From NCBI GenBank assembly GCA_964020155.1, contig OZ026549.1:2077633-2141632 (forward strand): 64,000 bases of DNA. The letters run 5' to 3'. Each line of letters starts with the position of its first letter. The first letter of the stretch is position 1. Both the position numbers and the translations under genes were made by a program. Below, one piece after another: positions 19,174 through 30,039 of this stretch. Below the pieces are notes generated by a model. That model made no database searches, had not been told where the DNA came from, and saw nothing but the letters and a program-made list of their open reading frames with translations. The DNA comes from Chondrilla cf. caribensis. Its lineage: Eukaryota; Porifera; Demospongiae; Chondrillida; Chondrillidae.

Positions 19174-22100
19174 TTATGGATTCAACACATCAACAGTCTC
19201 TATGGATGATAGGGTGGCCCTCACAAACTCTGTCTTCTCTTCTGGTACATCTTGTAGGGTCACTTGTTTCAGCAAGCTATTTCTCCCCAATCCAGTGGAA
19301 ATAGCATCACATACACCAGTGTTGTCCCGGACATTGAAAGTGACCTTCACTACTTTCATCTCTGCAGCATACTTCTCCATCTCCTTCAACTCATCTTCAC
19401 TAAACACTCTCTCCTCCCAACTCTGTCAATAACAATGAACAAGACCACAATAATAAACAACTGACCTCAAAGGTCAGACACTCTACATCTACATGGTGTA
19501 GGACAGTGTAATGTACTGGACAATGTGAACCACCACCACACCAGCTATAGAGGGGTTTGGAGTAGGGGAAGTGGACAGACCAACCACCACTATTTACACA
19601 GTGAAGGGGTGAGTGGTAGTGTTTTCTCTAACCGTGATAAACTTACATTTATTTCAAACACACATACGGTACAATTCATAAAAAACTGAACGTTTTTCAC
19701 CTTTAACCGATTATACACCAATGACGCCAATTGGCGTCAGTACCCTAAACGGCCAATGACGCCAATTGGCGTCATAAAAATAGGGAGCAAAAAATCCCAT
19801 ATATCTTGGCTGAGGAGGCTTCTATCGACTCGAAACCGTCATTGACTTTAGCTCTATTACTGAACTACTGCTTAGTAATAGAATGATCATCTCGAGAAAA
19901 TGAACGAACGAATTCGATCAGATTAAAGCGACGGGGTCATTCATAAACAAATAGTGAGCAGAAAATCCCGTATAACTCGGCCGGGGAAGCTTCTATCAAC
20001 CGGAAACCGTTGTTGACTACATCTCTATTATCGAACTACTACCTAGTAACAGAATGCTTGTCTCAAGAAAACGATCAAAAGAATTCGATCGAAAGCGAGC
20101 TTTCTCTAACAAAGCACTCCAACTCCCAGCTGCAAGATTCGGCACTGGCTCTTGTTTGCAGACGGACGCTTCACTGCCATAAAGCCACTCGAAACTCTGT
20201 TTCTTCATTCGGGTACGTTAGTGATTGCATTCAGACTAAAATGTGAATTTTTCTTCTTTCTAAAAAGCGGCAAGACAGATCACACATTCTCGATGAATTC
20301 AATTCGGCCATGATGGTCACGTGCTACGATGACGTCATGGCGCATAATCGGTTAATATGTACGTACGGGTATCGCTCCATTTTTATTCCAAGGATCAGCC
20401 GTATTACGAGGTTAGTGGAAGCGTACTTACACGACGTACATACGTACGGGTTTCCATACGGGTAAACCAAAAAAACGCACGGGTAGGGCGTGCGCACTTT
20501 TATAAGAATACGTAGTTAACAAAGAAAACATAGGGATGTACGGTTGAGGCAGCAAATCTTGAAAGTTTCAAAGAACAAATCAGGTATGGCTGAACATTGA
20601 TACGTACATACGTATGCTACGGATTGGTTTCTACATATTTTAAAAGAAACAGGCAGACAGTTTGATCCATTTGTGTTCATACGTGCGTACCTACATTTGT
20701 TTTTCACAGTCAGTTTGCTAAACGGGCGAATTAAATTCTCAGTCTAGGGGGTACGTACTTATGTATTTGAAAATAGGACGGCTGTTACACACGTACACCC
20801 GTAAGTCATTCAGTTTTTTAAGAATTGTACCATCCCCACCAACATTCGTACAAAACCATACATGTAGGGATACTAGACTAAGTACAGGTGGAGTGTGAAA
20901 ACACATATTATAAGCAAAACAGATCCGCACAGTGGTGTGGAAATGTATATAACCACAAAACCTCCTGTGTCAACAGCTGCCTGATTGCATTTTATAGGCA
21001 ATATACCCTAGATAATAAGATCTCGTGCAAGATTTTCTAGTGGGTAGTTCTAATAGGGATGGGCGATATTAATTTTTATTACATACGATTATCGTGCAGC
21101 AAAATATCGTGATAATCGATAATATCGCGATATTTGACATAATAAGAATAATAATAACTAAAATATGTCAAAAAACCCTACACTTTTCGATTATAATATG
21201 TGAAAACACATATTATAAGCAAAACAGATCCGCACAGTGGTGTGGAAATGTATATAACCACAAAACCTCCTGTGTCAACAGTAGGGATGGGCGATATTAA
21301 TTTTTATTACATACGATTATCGTGCAGCAAAATATCGTGATAATCAATAATATCGCGATATTTGACATAATAAGAATAATAATAACTAAAATATGTCAAA
21401 AAACCCTACACTTTTCATTTTCGACTTCCAGTATGTACCGCTCGTCCAATAGTTATAATATGTGTCATTACGCGTAACCGCCACAATGAATTTGTATCAT
21501 AATTTATATTGCGCGAGAAAACATGGCCGATTTCGAAACGCGGAGAATTAGAAAATGGGCTGGAATTCGAGCGCAACGGCTTCAACAACCGTAAAAATTA
21601 CAGCAAAGGGTCTTTTGAACCGAAGAAAGATACCCAAGTAATTCGAGTGCAGAGGATGGCAGTACTATTGCTTCACACCAACCGCGATATATCGTCAATA
21701 TGATATATCGTGGGCTGGGGATCACTCACGATACGATAATCGTGCAAATCATTATCGCGATATTACCGTATAACCGGTATATCGCCCATCCCTAGTCAAC
21801 AGCTGCCTGATTGCATTTTATAGGCAATATATACCCTAGATAATAGGATCTCATGCAAGTTTTTCTAGTGGCACATACTCAATGAAGGGAAAAACATTAT
21901 TATATAATGAGTGGCAGCCATTTTGACAGGCACTATGCTACTAGCCCATTTGATCCAACGTGATCTGATTCCATCAACCACTGGCTCATAGTAGCATGAT
22001 CAATAGGAAGGTCAAGGGGTGGGGAAACGTTCAAAAGACCTGTACATACACTTGTGAGCAATATTACCACAATAAGGTCTTGGTATGATTCTATTGACTA

Positions 22101-25100
22101 CCAGGAAGTGCCCTGTACTGTACAAAACATCATCTCAATACAAGGAGAATCATACATCAGCTTTTCTATTGCACAAGGACATTATAGTCAACATACCCTG
22201 GGTGGGTTGATCTCAAGCTCTTCTAGTGGTACTTGTCTTGTAGCAAGCAATTTCATCACAGGTAGTGGTGACATGAGCAATATTACAACTCTCCTCAACT
22301 TTGTGTTTACATCACAAGTGGTGACCAGTGATTCTGCTACATCATTATCATCATCATCAGGACCTATACAAGGAGCAAGAGTAAACATGCTGCATGTCAC
22401 TTTGGGATGTAGGATACAAGTATACTGTAGTCATGGTAACCAACCAAATGATCCACTACTCAATCTATGCATAGGAGAATCAAGTACTTCAACACAGAAC
22501 AGTCGTACAATTTAGTATGACCATAGTTGACTCTTCAAGTAGACAACACTCAGAACACACATGCACTACACACAACCACAGTGATCATAATAGGGTGGTT
22601 ACAGTTGAGGATGACTACATCCACTACTTTACAGTATGCATCACTTTAATTACAGTATAATCATAAAAGGGTCATTAGTAATTCAATTAGGAGGGCAAAC
22701 TTCATGAAGTTAGTTTTGCAATGATATTGGAACAATGTACCTTCTCACTTTCAACATAACTCACCCCAAATTGTAACATCCTCAATAGCAGCTGCACTGT
22801 CCATACCATTGAGTACCACTACCATGTAGCCTGGTGCACCAAATAGGTTCAGTTTCCTCAAAGTGGTATTCTCTGCCACTGAACGAATCAGCTCTGACTT
22901 ATGGCTCTCATTGTCAATGTCCTATTATAGGTGAAGAAAATTCACATAAAATCATTAATTTCAAGATAGTGTAACTGATCGTCCTTTACTCACAGTAACA
23001 GGATTCAACACTATGAGTTCTAGTTCTTTTATGGAAGAGCTACCAAAAATGGCTGACAATGCTGTCAGTGTTGTTGTCTCCGTCCAGAGGGACAACGTCT
23101 CCACTGATATCGCACTGATTAGACTACTGGCATCTGAGTTAATGGCAATATGTTACACTTGAGAACAAACACTATACACAGAAAACATTGACTATGCATG
23201 TTATGTACATCGATACACGAGACATATACATTGTACACATGTGGAACACTGTACTGTACCTTGGATAAAGCATGGAACTGTACTAAACTGAGTATCACAA
23301 ACAACTGACTGATAGGACAACTCACCTGGAGAGGGCAAGTCATCCACACCTAGGATTAGAGACTGCAAAAGGCAATTTGCTTTCAAAATGGCAAACAAAT
23401 GAGGTAAAGAGGAGGCAGAAACCTGAAAAAGGAAGCTCAGTTTTCTCAAGTGTGTACATTTGCTCAAACAAAAAGCAATAGCAAAGAAATCATGAGGAGT
23501 GAGATGGAGAATAAACTCAAGTGACTGATTGAGTTGTCGTACAATGTTTTGTGACAAATTTTCGTTTTGAGATTCATAAAGAGAGTGAAAAATGTACAAA
23601 AGGTGAGGATCATCATTGGTACACAGAAATGGGAGAGAGAAAGACTGTGAAGAAGACTCAGGATGTGAGGACTGTGGATCAGGATGACAGAGGAAAGAAG
23701 CTACTTGTGGCAATAAAAGACCTGTCAGGCCTGAATAAAAGCGCATCACAATTGCAAAGTTCGAATTGCTGAAGTTCTTTTGCACGAACTGCAACTGCTC
23801 ATCATCTGGTAGCTGGGTGAGATGGTAGGCGCAGAAGAATTCCTGATTGGTTGTGTGGGAGAAGTTGAACGTACTGTTGGTTAGGTATCCCACTGTGCTG
23901 GAGTGTTGGTGGAGGAGTCCTCTGAAGAGAGACTCGTCCATGGTCTGATCTGCTTTGACCATGCTGGAGATAGCTTGTCGTACTTCATCTTCTTCAAACA
24001 CAAAGGTGGGCGGAGTTGTCTTCATCCCTTCAAAACCCAGCTTACCCAGGGCTGCAAGCAATGGTTTCACATCATCTGGTAGGTGTTTGAGGGATGGGTT
24101 CACTGGGGAACAACTCTTGGATTTGCTCATGATTGCATTACAGAGATACTTCTCATAGCACTTGGTGATAGTAGGAGGGAAGCCACCACCTTGGTAGATG
24201 GAGCAGAATATGAACAGATTCATTGGAATGTGGGCACCACCAATCAGGTCGGGACGGGAACGAAGCTCATTCAGCATTTTCTCTCCTGCTCCAGGACTGC
24301 TTTCAAAGAACTTGTGGACATAGCTATCAATGGATGCTTGATCGAAGCCAAGGATCTCATAGAACAGAGGAGATTGGTCTTGAAGGAATGGGAGACTGCC
24401 AGGACGACTTGTTACGATTACATCAGCTTCGGGAAGAACGTCACCTTCAAGGATCTTTCTGAATGCACAGGTATCTTCCTTCTCAAGTAACTCCCTGACT
24501 TCATCAGCTCCGTCAAATATAACAAGTGTGCTCCTCCCCTTGTTGTCAATGACGGATTGTCCTGCTGCTGAGTGATCCAACTTCTGGTCTTCTGACCCAT
24601 AATAGGAGAGAAGTTCACGGAGATGCTTTGCTTGAGACACCTTCTTCTCCCTCAGAGGAAAGTACAGGACTTGGGAGTACTCGGTGGATGCCTCCTTCTT
24701 GGCCAGTGTACGGCAGACCTGTTTGAGCAGTGTGGTCTTTCCAATACCAGCATGGCCGTATAGTACTCGGACTTTCTCGCTTCCTCTCAGCAATAGCTTG
24801 GTGGGCTCTACATAATGATTGACTCCTTGTGATTCCACTCCACAGGATCTGTACTTTTGGAGGAAATCAAGTTGGTTCCTGTCACCTCTATCCTTGTGGG
24901 TTGGATTGGAGGGAAGTACAGCAAGCTTGATGTACTCCATCTTGACACCTTCTCCAATCTTCATCTGCTTGTACTGATCATAGGCATGGTCCTTCAGTCG
25001 CAGGATGTGAGAGTCTTCTGGTGAAATCTAGCACAAAATATCAATGCTTGATTATGTAGTGAAAGGGGAGACATATGTAGATGTCAATAGTGTGTGGAGC

Positions 25101-28100
25101 ACAGTTGATAAGCATAGTTGCCAACCCTTGCAACATATACAAGGACACTAATATGTCTACACCTATGTATGTGCTGTGGCCAAAATGGCTCAAAGAATAA
25201 CTGCAGGTTTAGTATTATTGATTGTGAGCAATCAATATTTTGCACCCTGTGATTTACATAAATCCGGGACATTCACGATTCTGAACGGGACAAGTTACCA
25301 CTGAAAAAGTCTATGTCTTGGATGATTCGGAACAGTTGGCAACTGTGGATAAGTCACTACGGACAACCAGTGTAGAGGTGAGGTGATTGGCTAAAGATGA
25401 TATATTATTATTGTCAACAGGTCAGAGATGGGAGGAACTAAGGTTTTTGTCAATAAGTGTTAATTGGTGTGGTCAATAAGTGCTAAGTGGGAGGGGTGAG
25501 GATGTCAGTTGAGAGAAGGAGTAAGTCAGGAGAGCCTGAGAGTAGTAAATGCGTAATTAATAGGTGGGAGGGGATTGGTGCAGGAGTGTGGTCAGAGTGG
25601 GATGGGTGGACTGCGGAGTGTCCACAGGTTTGACAATAACATGCAGAATGGTGGATGTGGTCAGACCATGGGCCATGTGTGGAACATAGTACAAGAAGTA
25701 AAGAATGTGGGAGTGAAGGTTTGAGGTACATGACACACAAGGTACAGACAAGAGGGGTAGAGGGGATTTAGGTGGTGCATTTATTTGTTCGTTGTATGCA
25801 AAACAACAGCTTAAAATCAAAATGATGCAAATTATAGAATGGATGCACTCAAATATTGCCTGTGTACGATTCTAAGACACAGGGTGGTAATTGCTGGAAG
25901 GTACCAGGACGTGCACAGAGGGGCAATTAACAATATGAAGGTAGGAGGACTGGCGATGTATGCATGGGGTGATACAGGAGTTGAATTCAATGGTAACATT
26001 CCTTATCATGGAGGTCTATGGCACAGAATAAACTATCATTGTAAAGGATCATTGCGAGGGACTCACATTCTCACAATCAAGCTCCTGTGGTCTCATTGCA
26101 GAAGGTGCTATGGAGTCAGTTGGATCTAATATGAAGAAACACAGAATATAACAGAGTGTATGGAGAATCAGTTGATATTGGTCTCATTAGATGTGTGTGT
26201 ATGTTTGTTGTCAATGGGTAAAAGTGGAGATAGAGGTTCGAAAAAAATCAGAGAAGGTTTAAAACATACAGTACAATTTATAAAAGAACTGAATGTTTTA
26301 TGCTTTTAATACGTATGTACTTATGGGCATCGTTCCGTTTTTATTCCAAGGATCAGCCGTACTATGAGCTTAGTGGAAGCGTACTTACACTTCTTACGTA
26401 TGTACAGATTTCCATACGGGTAAACAAAAAACGTATGGGTAGGATGTGTGCACCTTTATACATAGTAAACAAAGAAAACATAGAGACGAACGGTTGAGGC
26501 AGACGATAGACTTCGTTGTGATCCAAATTCTGTCACAACATGGTTTGTGCCTCGTGGTCACTTCTCTGAACATAGGGATAATGGTATCGTCTAGCAAATA
26601 CGGTGCCTCTAAATCCCTAAACAGTGGGTCGTAGATGGTTTAATAGCTTGCAATAATATTTTCCTTGCATTCGGTATTCGACAACGTGTCTTCTGAAGCC
26701 ATCATGACTATACGACAAAATCCTGAAACTTACAGAGAACAAATCAAGTATGGCTGAACATTGATACGTATGTACGTATGCTACGGATTGGTTTCTACAT
26801 ATTTTAGAAGAAACAGATAGACAATTCGACCGATTTGTGTTCGTACGTACGTAACTACGTTCATTCTTCACAGACAGTTGGCTAAATGGACAAATGATAT
26901 TCTCAGTCTAACTAAGCATTTTCTCAGTTTGCTCGTCATCATAACAACCGTGAAGTTACCCCTTTTCCCACAGATGGTCACATATAGAGGTACACGCATG
27001 TGGGACATGTCCATTTGGCTCACTAACTGTTAATAGGATTCTATTAACGCCTTAGTGTAGCCCGAGATCTTTTGTCACATGACGTTCTCGTGATTTGATC
27101 GAATGATTGCGCAAGAAAATCGCTCGCACCCAATCTAAGATCGAAAGTACGAAGCAAGAATAAGATACGTTCGGCATTCCTAGCACTTTAATCCTTACCT
27201 ACTTTGATTCAAATCCGTTTCTAAAGGTTTAAATCAAAGTATTGAAATTATACATGATTGCGTATTTCGATTCGAAAAGTTTTAGGGGATGGAGCGCAGC
27301 TATCGAAATGAATTTACGATTAGAAACTGAGCATTTGTGGTTACTTTATTCATCAAAAGTGCGCATTAGTGATAAAATGAAGATATAATACGATAATTCT
27401 GACGTATATCGGTCCGTACCTCGATTGTCTTCGGTGCTTTGTTTTGGCTCCCGTTTATGTTCTCAGAACGATCAAAACTTCTTATATCAAAGCCATTTTT
27501 AGAATAGATATTAGGCGCTCAAAAGAAACATCCGATTGGGCTGAAGAAGTATCAAAACGATCGAAGATAATCTTACACAATAACACTTGATATCGGCGAG
27601 ATAATGACGTAACCAAATTGTCACATGACATTCATGTGACTTACAGCTGTCGCTCTAGATCTTCTGTATGATATTTGCCATGTTCGCCCGCCATTTCAGG
27701 AAAGCCTCCAGAAGGATCATCTATCGTTTAAAAGTAAGTTTGGATGATTGTCCAACTTTTCCATGTGGGGGAATTCGATCCAATGATCTGAAATGAAGTT
27801 ATGCCAATAATTAGTCGGCATTTTCTATTCTAAATTAGTTTTTTGAGTGATTCTCCAAAACGGTTTGAGATATCAAATTCCCCCACATACAATCGTTGAC
27901 AAATCTTACTAGCTACTAGAAAATGCTCTTAGATGGTCTCGGAGGCTTTTTTAAAAATGGCGGGCGACGTTTTTTCCATATTTTGGTGCGTCTTCTAAAC
28001 GTTTCAATATATCGAAAAGTACATCATCAAATCTTTCGAAATAAACGTCATCTTACTAAAGACATATCTAAAAATGCTTCAAGAACTTTAGATTTCCTCT

Positions 28101-29640
28101 CGAACGTTATTGAGATGAAATATAAGTGAAAGAAATTACCCAAAAATCGGTGATCACCGGAAGCCATACAAGTGCAATTGGACATGTCCCACATGCGCAG
28201 GACTCTGTGACACACACACACACACACACCTCCTTCCAGTAGTACTTTCTCCAGTTCATCTGCTTCAGCTGTCATGTCTGATACTGACATAGCATCCAGG
28301 AGAGCTGACCAGGTTGATGGCTTTGATGTGTTTCCTCCTGCCCAATGGTTGAGAACTGCCATTGTTGCATCATTGGTAACACCAAGGTTGGTGGCAAGGA
28401 ACCCATCACGAGTAGCTGGCTCCATTTCCAGATTGTCGGATAGTGTCTTCCATCTCCGGCCGGCTTTGTTGGCTACATTTGTTCTTAAAATGGACACGTA
28501 CATTTTGTGTCCTAAAAGGAATCGAACATAGTGTAGACTTATATTCACACACAAAGACATCATGAACACATACGTACGTACCTAGTACACATAACCACAG
28601 GAGGGCACACATGCTATAATATATACTTAAGCTATTTACATGCCTACAATTAGTCTTTCAAAACAAACACTTACGTCTAACTTCCATTGCAAGTACTGGG
28701 AAACCTGTCGATGGGAAGAGTTCCTCTCTCTCTGAAGACTTTACAGGTTGTCCCACTATAATGAGATGGGATAGAATGGGGGATAGAATGATAATAATAA
28801 CACTGCTCACAGTCCGAGATTGGATATTGAACAGGTCATGTATACACTCATAGGGCAGATGATAGGTAGTTTCAAGAAAAATTTCATTTCACAACATTTT
28901 CTCTCTGTATGGTTCAAATTCGCTGAACATACACATGCATGCCTGTACACACACACAACCATACACACTAATCTACGTACAAGTCAATATGTATATATTA
29001 ACCTGGTCCAGAGGAATGGACAGTATTTTCCACATATCCTTGAGGAGCTTGTTCAACACTGTCTTCTGATACAGATTGGCACCTTTCTTCAGACGAAAGA
29101 ATGGGACTACCATGGTCCTTGGTCATCGCTTCTGGACTGTCCTTGGACTCAATCAAGGGATCTTTTTCTCCTTTAATGATATTTGGCCGGTTCTAGGACG
29201 AAATGCAGAACAAGTTAGATACAATTGTGTAGCTCGGGGCGCAAGTACATAGGCAGGTAGCCGGTAGTCAGTACTGAGTGGAAACTCAGAGAAAAAACAG
29301 AAACACTTATAGTTATCCTGAAACCAGACAGAACAGAGATGAAAATGAAGGGTTTTTGGTTGCGAAATACTCAGGGATTAGTGCATGTGTGGTTCAACAA
29401 GGTCCAAAATAATTGAAATTGGAATGTACATTGATATCAGCCAGTAGAGTCACATTGATATCTAGCTAGCTACGCCACAGTAGGAGATTCATTTCTTACC
29501 TTTGATGTGTCTGCGCCGTCAGATTTCTTGCTTTCTTTCCGTCCCAATAGACGTGGAAATACAAACATTATCAAAAGGCCAACGAGACCGATGAAGATGG
29601 CACAAGCAACCTGCCAAGACGAGGGGAACATTTCAGCCAT
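19174..29640 (-). CDS. Membrane-anchored Death-NACHT-LRR receptor, ten exons
   Basis: Predicted exons on the minus strand: 29640-29500, 29192-29003, 28731-28675, 28511-28230, 26125-26067, 25027-23326, 23133-22994, 22921-22765, 22363-22197, 19422-19174. Every junction is GT-AG and phases agree; the total is 3144 nt (1047 residues plus TAA). Exon 1 starts MAEMFPSSWQ and has a ~22-residue hydrophobic segment followed by RLLGRKESKK, so the rest should face the cytosol. Exons 2-3 are an S/E/D-rich linker. Exon 4 is a Death domain (RRWKTLSDNLEM ... AVLNHWAGG ... TWSALLDAM). Exon 6 is NACHT with Walker A GHAGIGKTTLL (about residue 333) and Walker B TLVIFDGADEV. Exons 7-10 are LRR-like. The role inferred is intracellular danger sensing with Death-domain signalling. 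The membrane exon is joined only by phase and position, so it is the least certain part. Introns hold a TTAA MITE, a hAT element and a 1.2 kb TIR element. Confidence 0.7.
19707..20351. mobile_element. TTAA-inserting MITE (piggyBac or Kolobok type)
   Basis: The ends CCGATTATACACCAATGACG and its imperfect inverse ending CATGGCGCATAATCGG are flanked by TTAA at 19703-19706 and 20352-20355. The duplicated copy at 57190 reads CTTTAATATG with no insert, a direct empty site. Inside are two 18-bp perfect palindromes TGACGCCAATTGGCGTCA (19722-19739, 19757-19774) and two ~170-bp direct repeats. No transposase. Confidence 0.85.
20356..20745. repeat. Dispersed repeat R3, copy 1
   Basis: Shared with 26312-26900 and 57190-57625. 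Landmarks: GGTATCGCTCCATTTTTATTC, CCAAGGATCAGCCGTA, ACGGTTGAGGCAG and ATTGATACGTACATACGTATG. Rich in TACGTACG. Confidence 0.65.
21053..21281. repeat. Partial hAT end plus duplicated flank
   Basis: TAGGGATGGGCGATATTAATTT at 21053 begins a truncated copy of the hAT element at 21282. It is followed by a second copy (21195-21281) of the flank seen at 20895-20980. This looks like a local rearrangement mediated by the element. Confidence 0.6.
21282..21794. mobile_element. hAT-type MITE with 8-bp target duplication
   Basis: The ends TAGGGATGGGCGATAT (21282) and its inverse ending CGCCCATCCCTA (21794) are flanked by the perfect 8-bp duplication GTCAACAG (21274-21281, 21795-21802). The equivalent site in copy 2 (about 57850) is empty. 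A reversed M1 MITE fragment lies inside at 21480-21660. The interior is rich in ATATCGCGATAT palindromes and has no transposase. Confidence 0.85.
26312..26900. repeat. Dispersed repeat R3, copy 2
   Basis: Similar to 20356-20745 with an extra internal ~150 bp. The boundary of the large segmental duplication (GGATCAGCCGTAC) lies inside it at about 26362, so R3 may have mediated the exchange. Confidence 0.6.
26995..28197. mobile_element. Putative TIR element in the receptor gene intron
   Basis: CGCATGTGGGACATGTCCA (26995-27013) and its exact complement (28179-28197) bound 1.2 kb. A second, imperfect inverted pair inside (27686-27720 with 27935-27967, around CGCCCGCCATTT / AAATGGCGGGCG) makes a nested foldback. 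No transposase frame is seen and no target duplication could be fixed. Confidence 0.5.
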
Positions 29641-29793
29641 TTTAACCAGGCACGTGACATGAGAGAGGCAAGCTCGTCGAGAAACAATGTTGGTATTTGC
29701 CCTTGACAAAGAAGTTCTATAGGATAACGAACCAACGGGCGGGTCTGCCTCCTTCTCTCTATAGAAGTACTTTTAATAGTGGGGAAGGACTTG

Positions 29794-30039
29794 ATGGAGA
29801 AGAGGAGGATTAACTGTGACTGCGGGCCACCGGTCATGTCGATCGAGTTCACGGATTATGTCAACGGTAGGAAATAGCATTCATATAGAGTCTAATCACT
29901 TCACTTGTGTAGTTTCTTCCAAGTTGTTCATGTGTACGATGACGGTGGATGGTGTGTGACACTGACCGATTATAATCCATACGCACGACAGTCTATCACA
30001 TCGAAGAGTGGTAGTTTCAATCCAGTGGATAAGTCCTAG
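29794..30039 (+). CDS. Candidate small protein, two exons, divergent from the receptor gene
   Basis: Predicted join 29794-29866 and 29924-30039, 62 residues. The donor is AACG|GTAGGA and the acceptor TTCTTCCAAG, both phase 1, with a 57-nt intron. The product contains the tract VVHVYDDGGWCVTL, which resembles the middle of an SH3 fold, followed by a Ser/Asn-rich end. An internal ATG at 29836 could also be used. It starts about 150 bases from the start of the minus-strand receptor gene, suggesting a shared promoter. Small size and lack of a clear family keep confidence low. Confidence 0.3.

Larger units (their letters stand above)
15585..26362. repeat. Segmental duplication, copy 1
   Basis: The order of landmarks matches 52972-63074: a GATAAGAATCTCTTGTTTTGATATTCATC start, a 48-nt CYFIP exon, a 44-bp minisatellite, R2 repeat, last LRR exon, R3 repeat, LRR exons, NACHT exon and the DPTDS exon. 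Homology ends at GGATCAGCCGTAC (26362). Copy 1 lacks ~1.08 kb holding three CYFIP exons (54070-55150 in copy 2) and carries its own TTAA and hAT insertions. Confidence 0.85.

Noticed and set aside
22054..22515. 153-codon plus-strand frame
   Set aside because: It is antisense to a phase-consistent LRR exon that is conserved in the second copy; the plus frame is not conserved there.
24083..24490. Plus-strand frames of 79-135 codons opposite the NACHT exon
   Set aside because: Antisense shadows of the NACHT coding sequence, whose minus-strand frame has Walker motifs.
25483..25820. Two overlapping minus frames conserved between 25.5-25.8 and 62.2-62.5 kb
   Set aside because: Conservation is expected from the segmental duplication; they lie in an intron between phase-matched exons and indels differ between copies.
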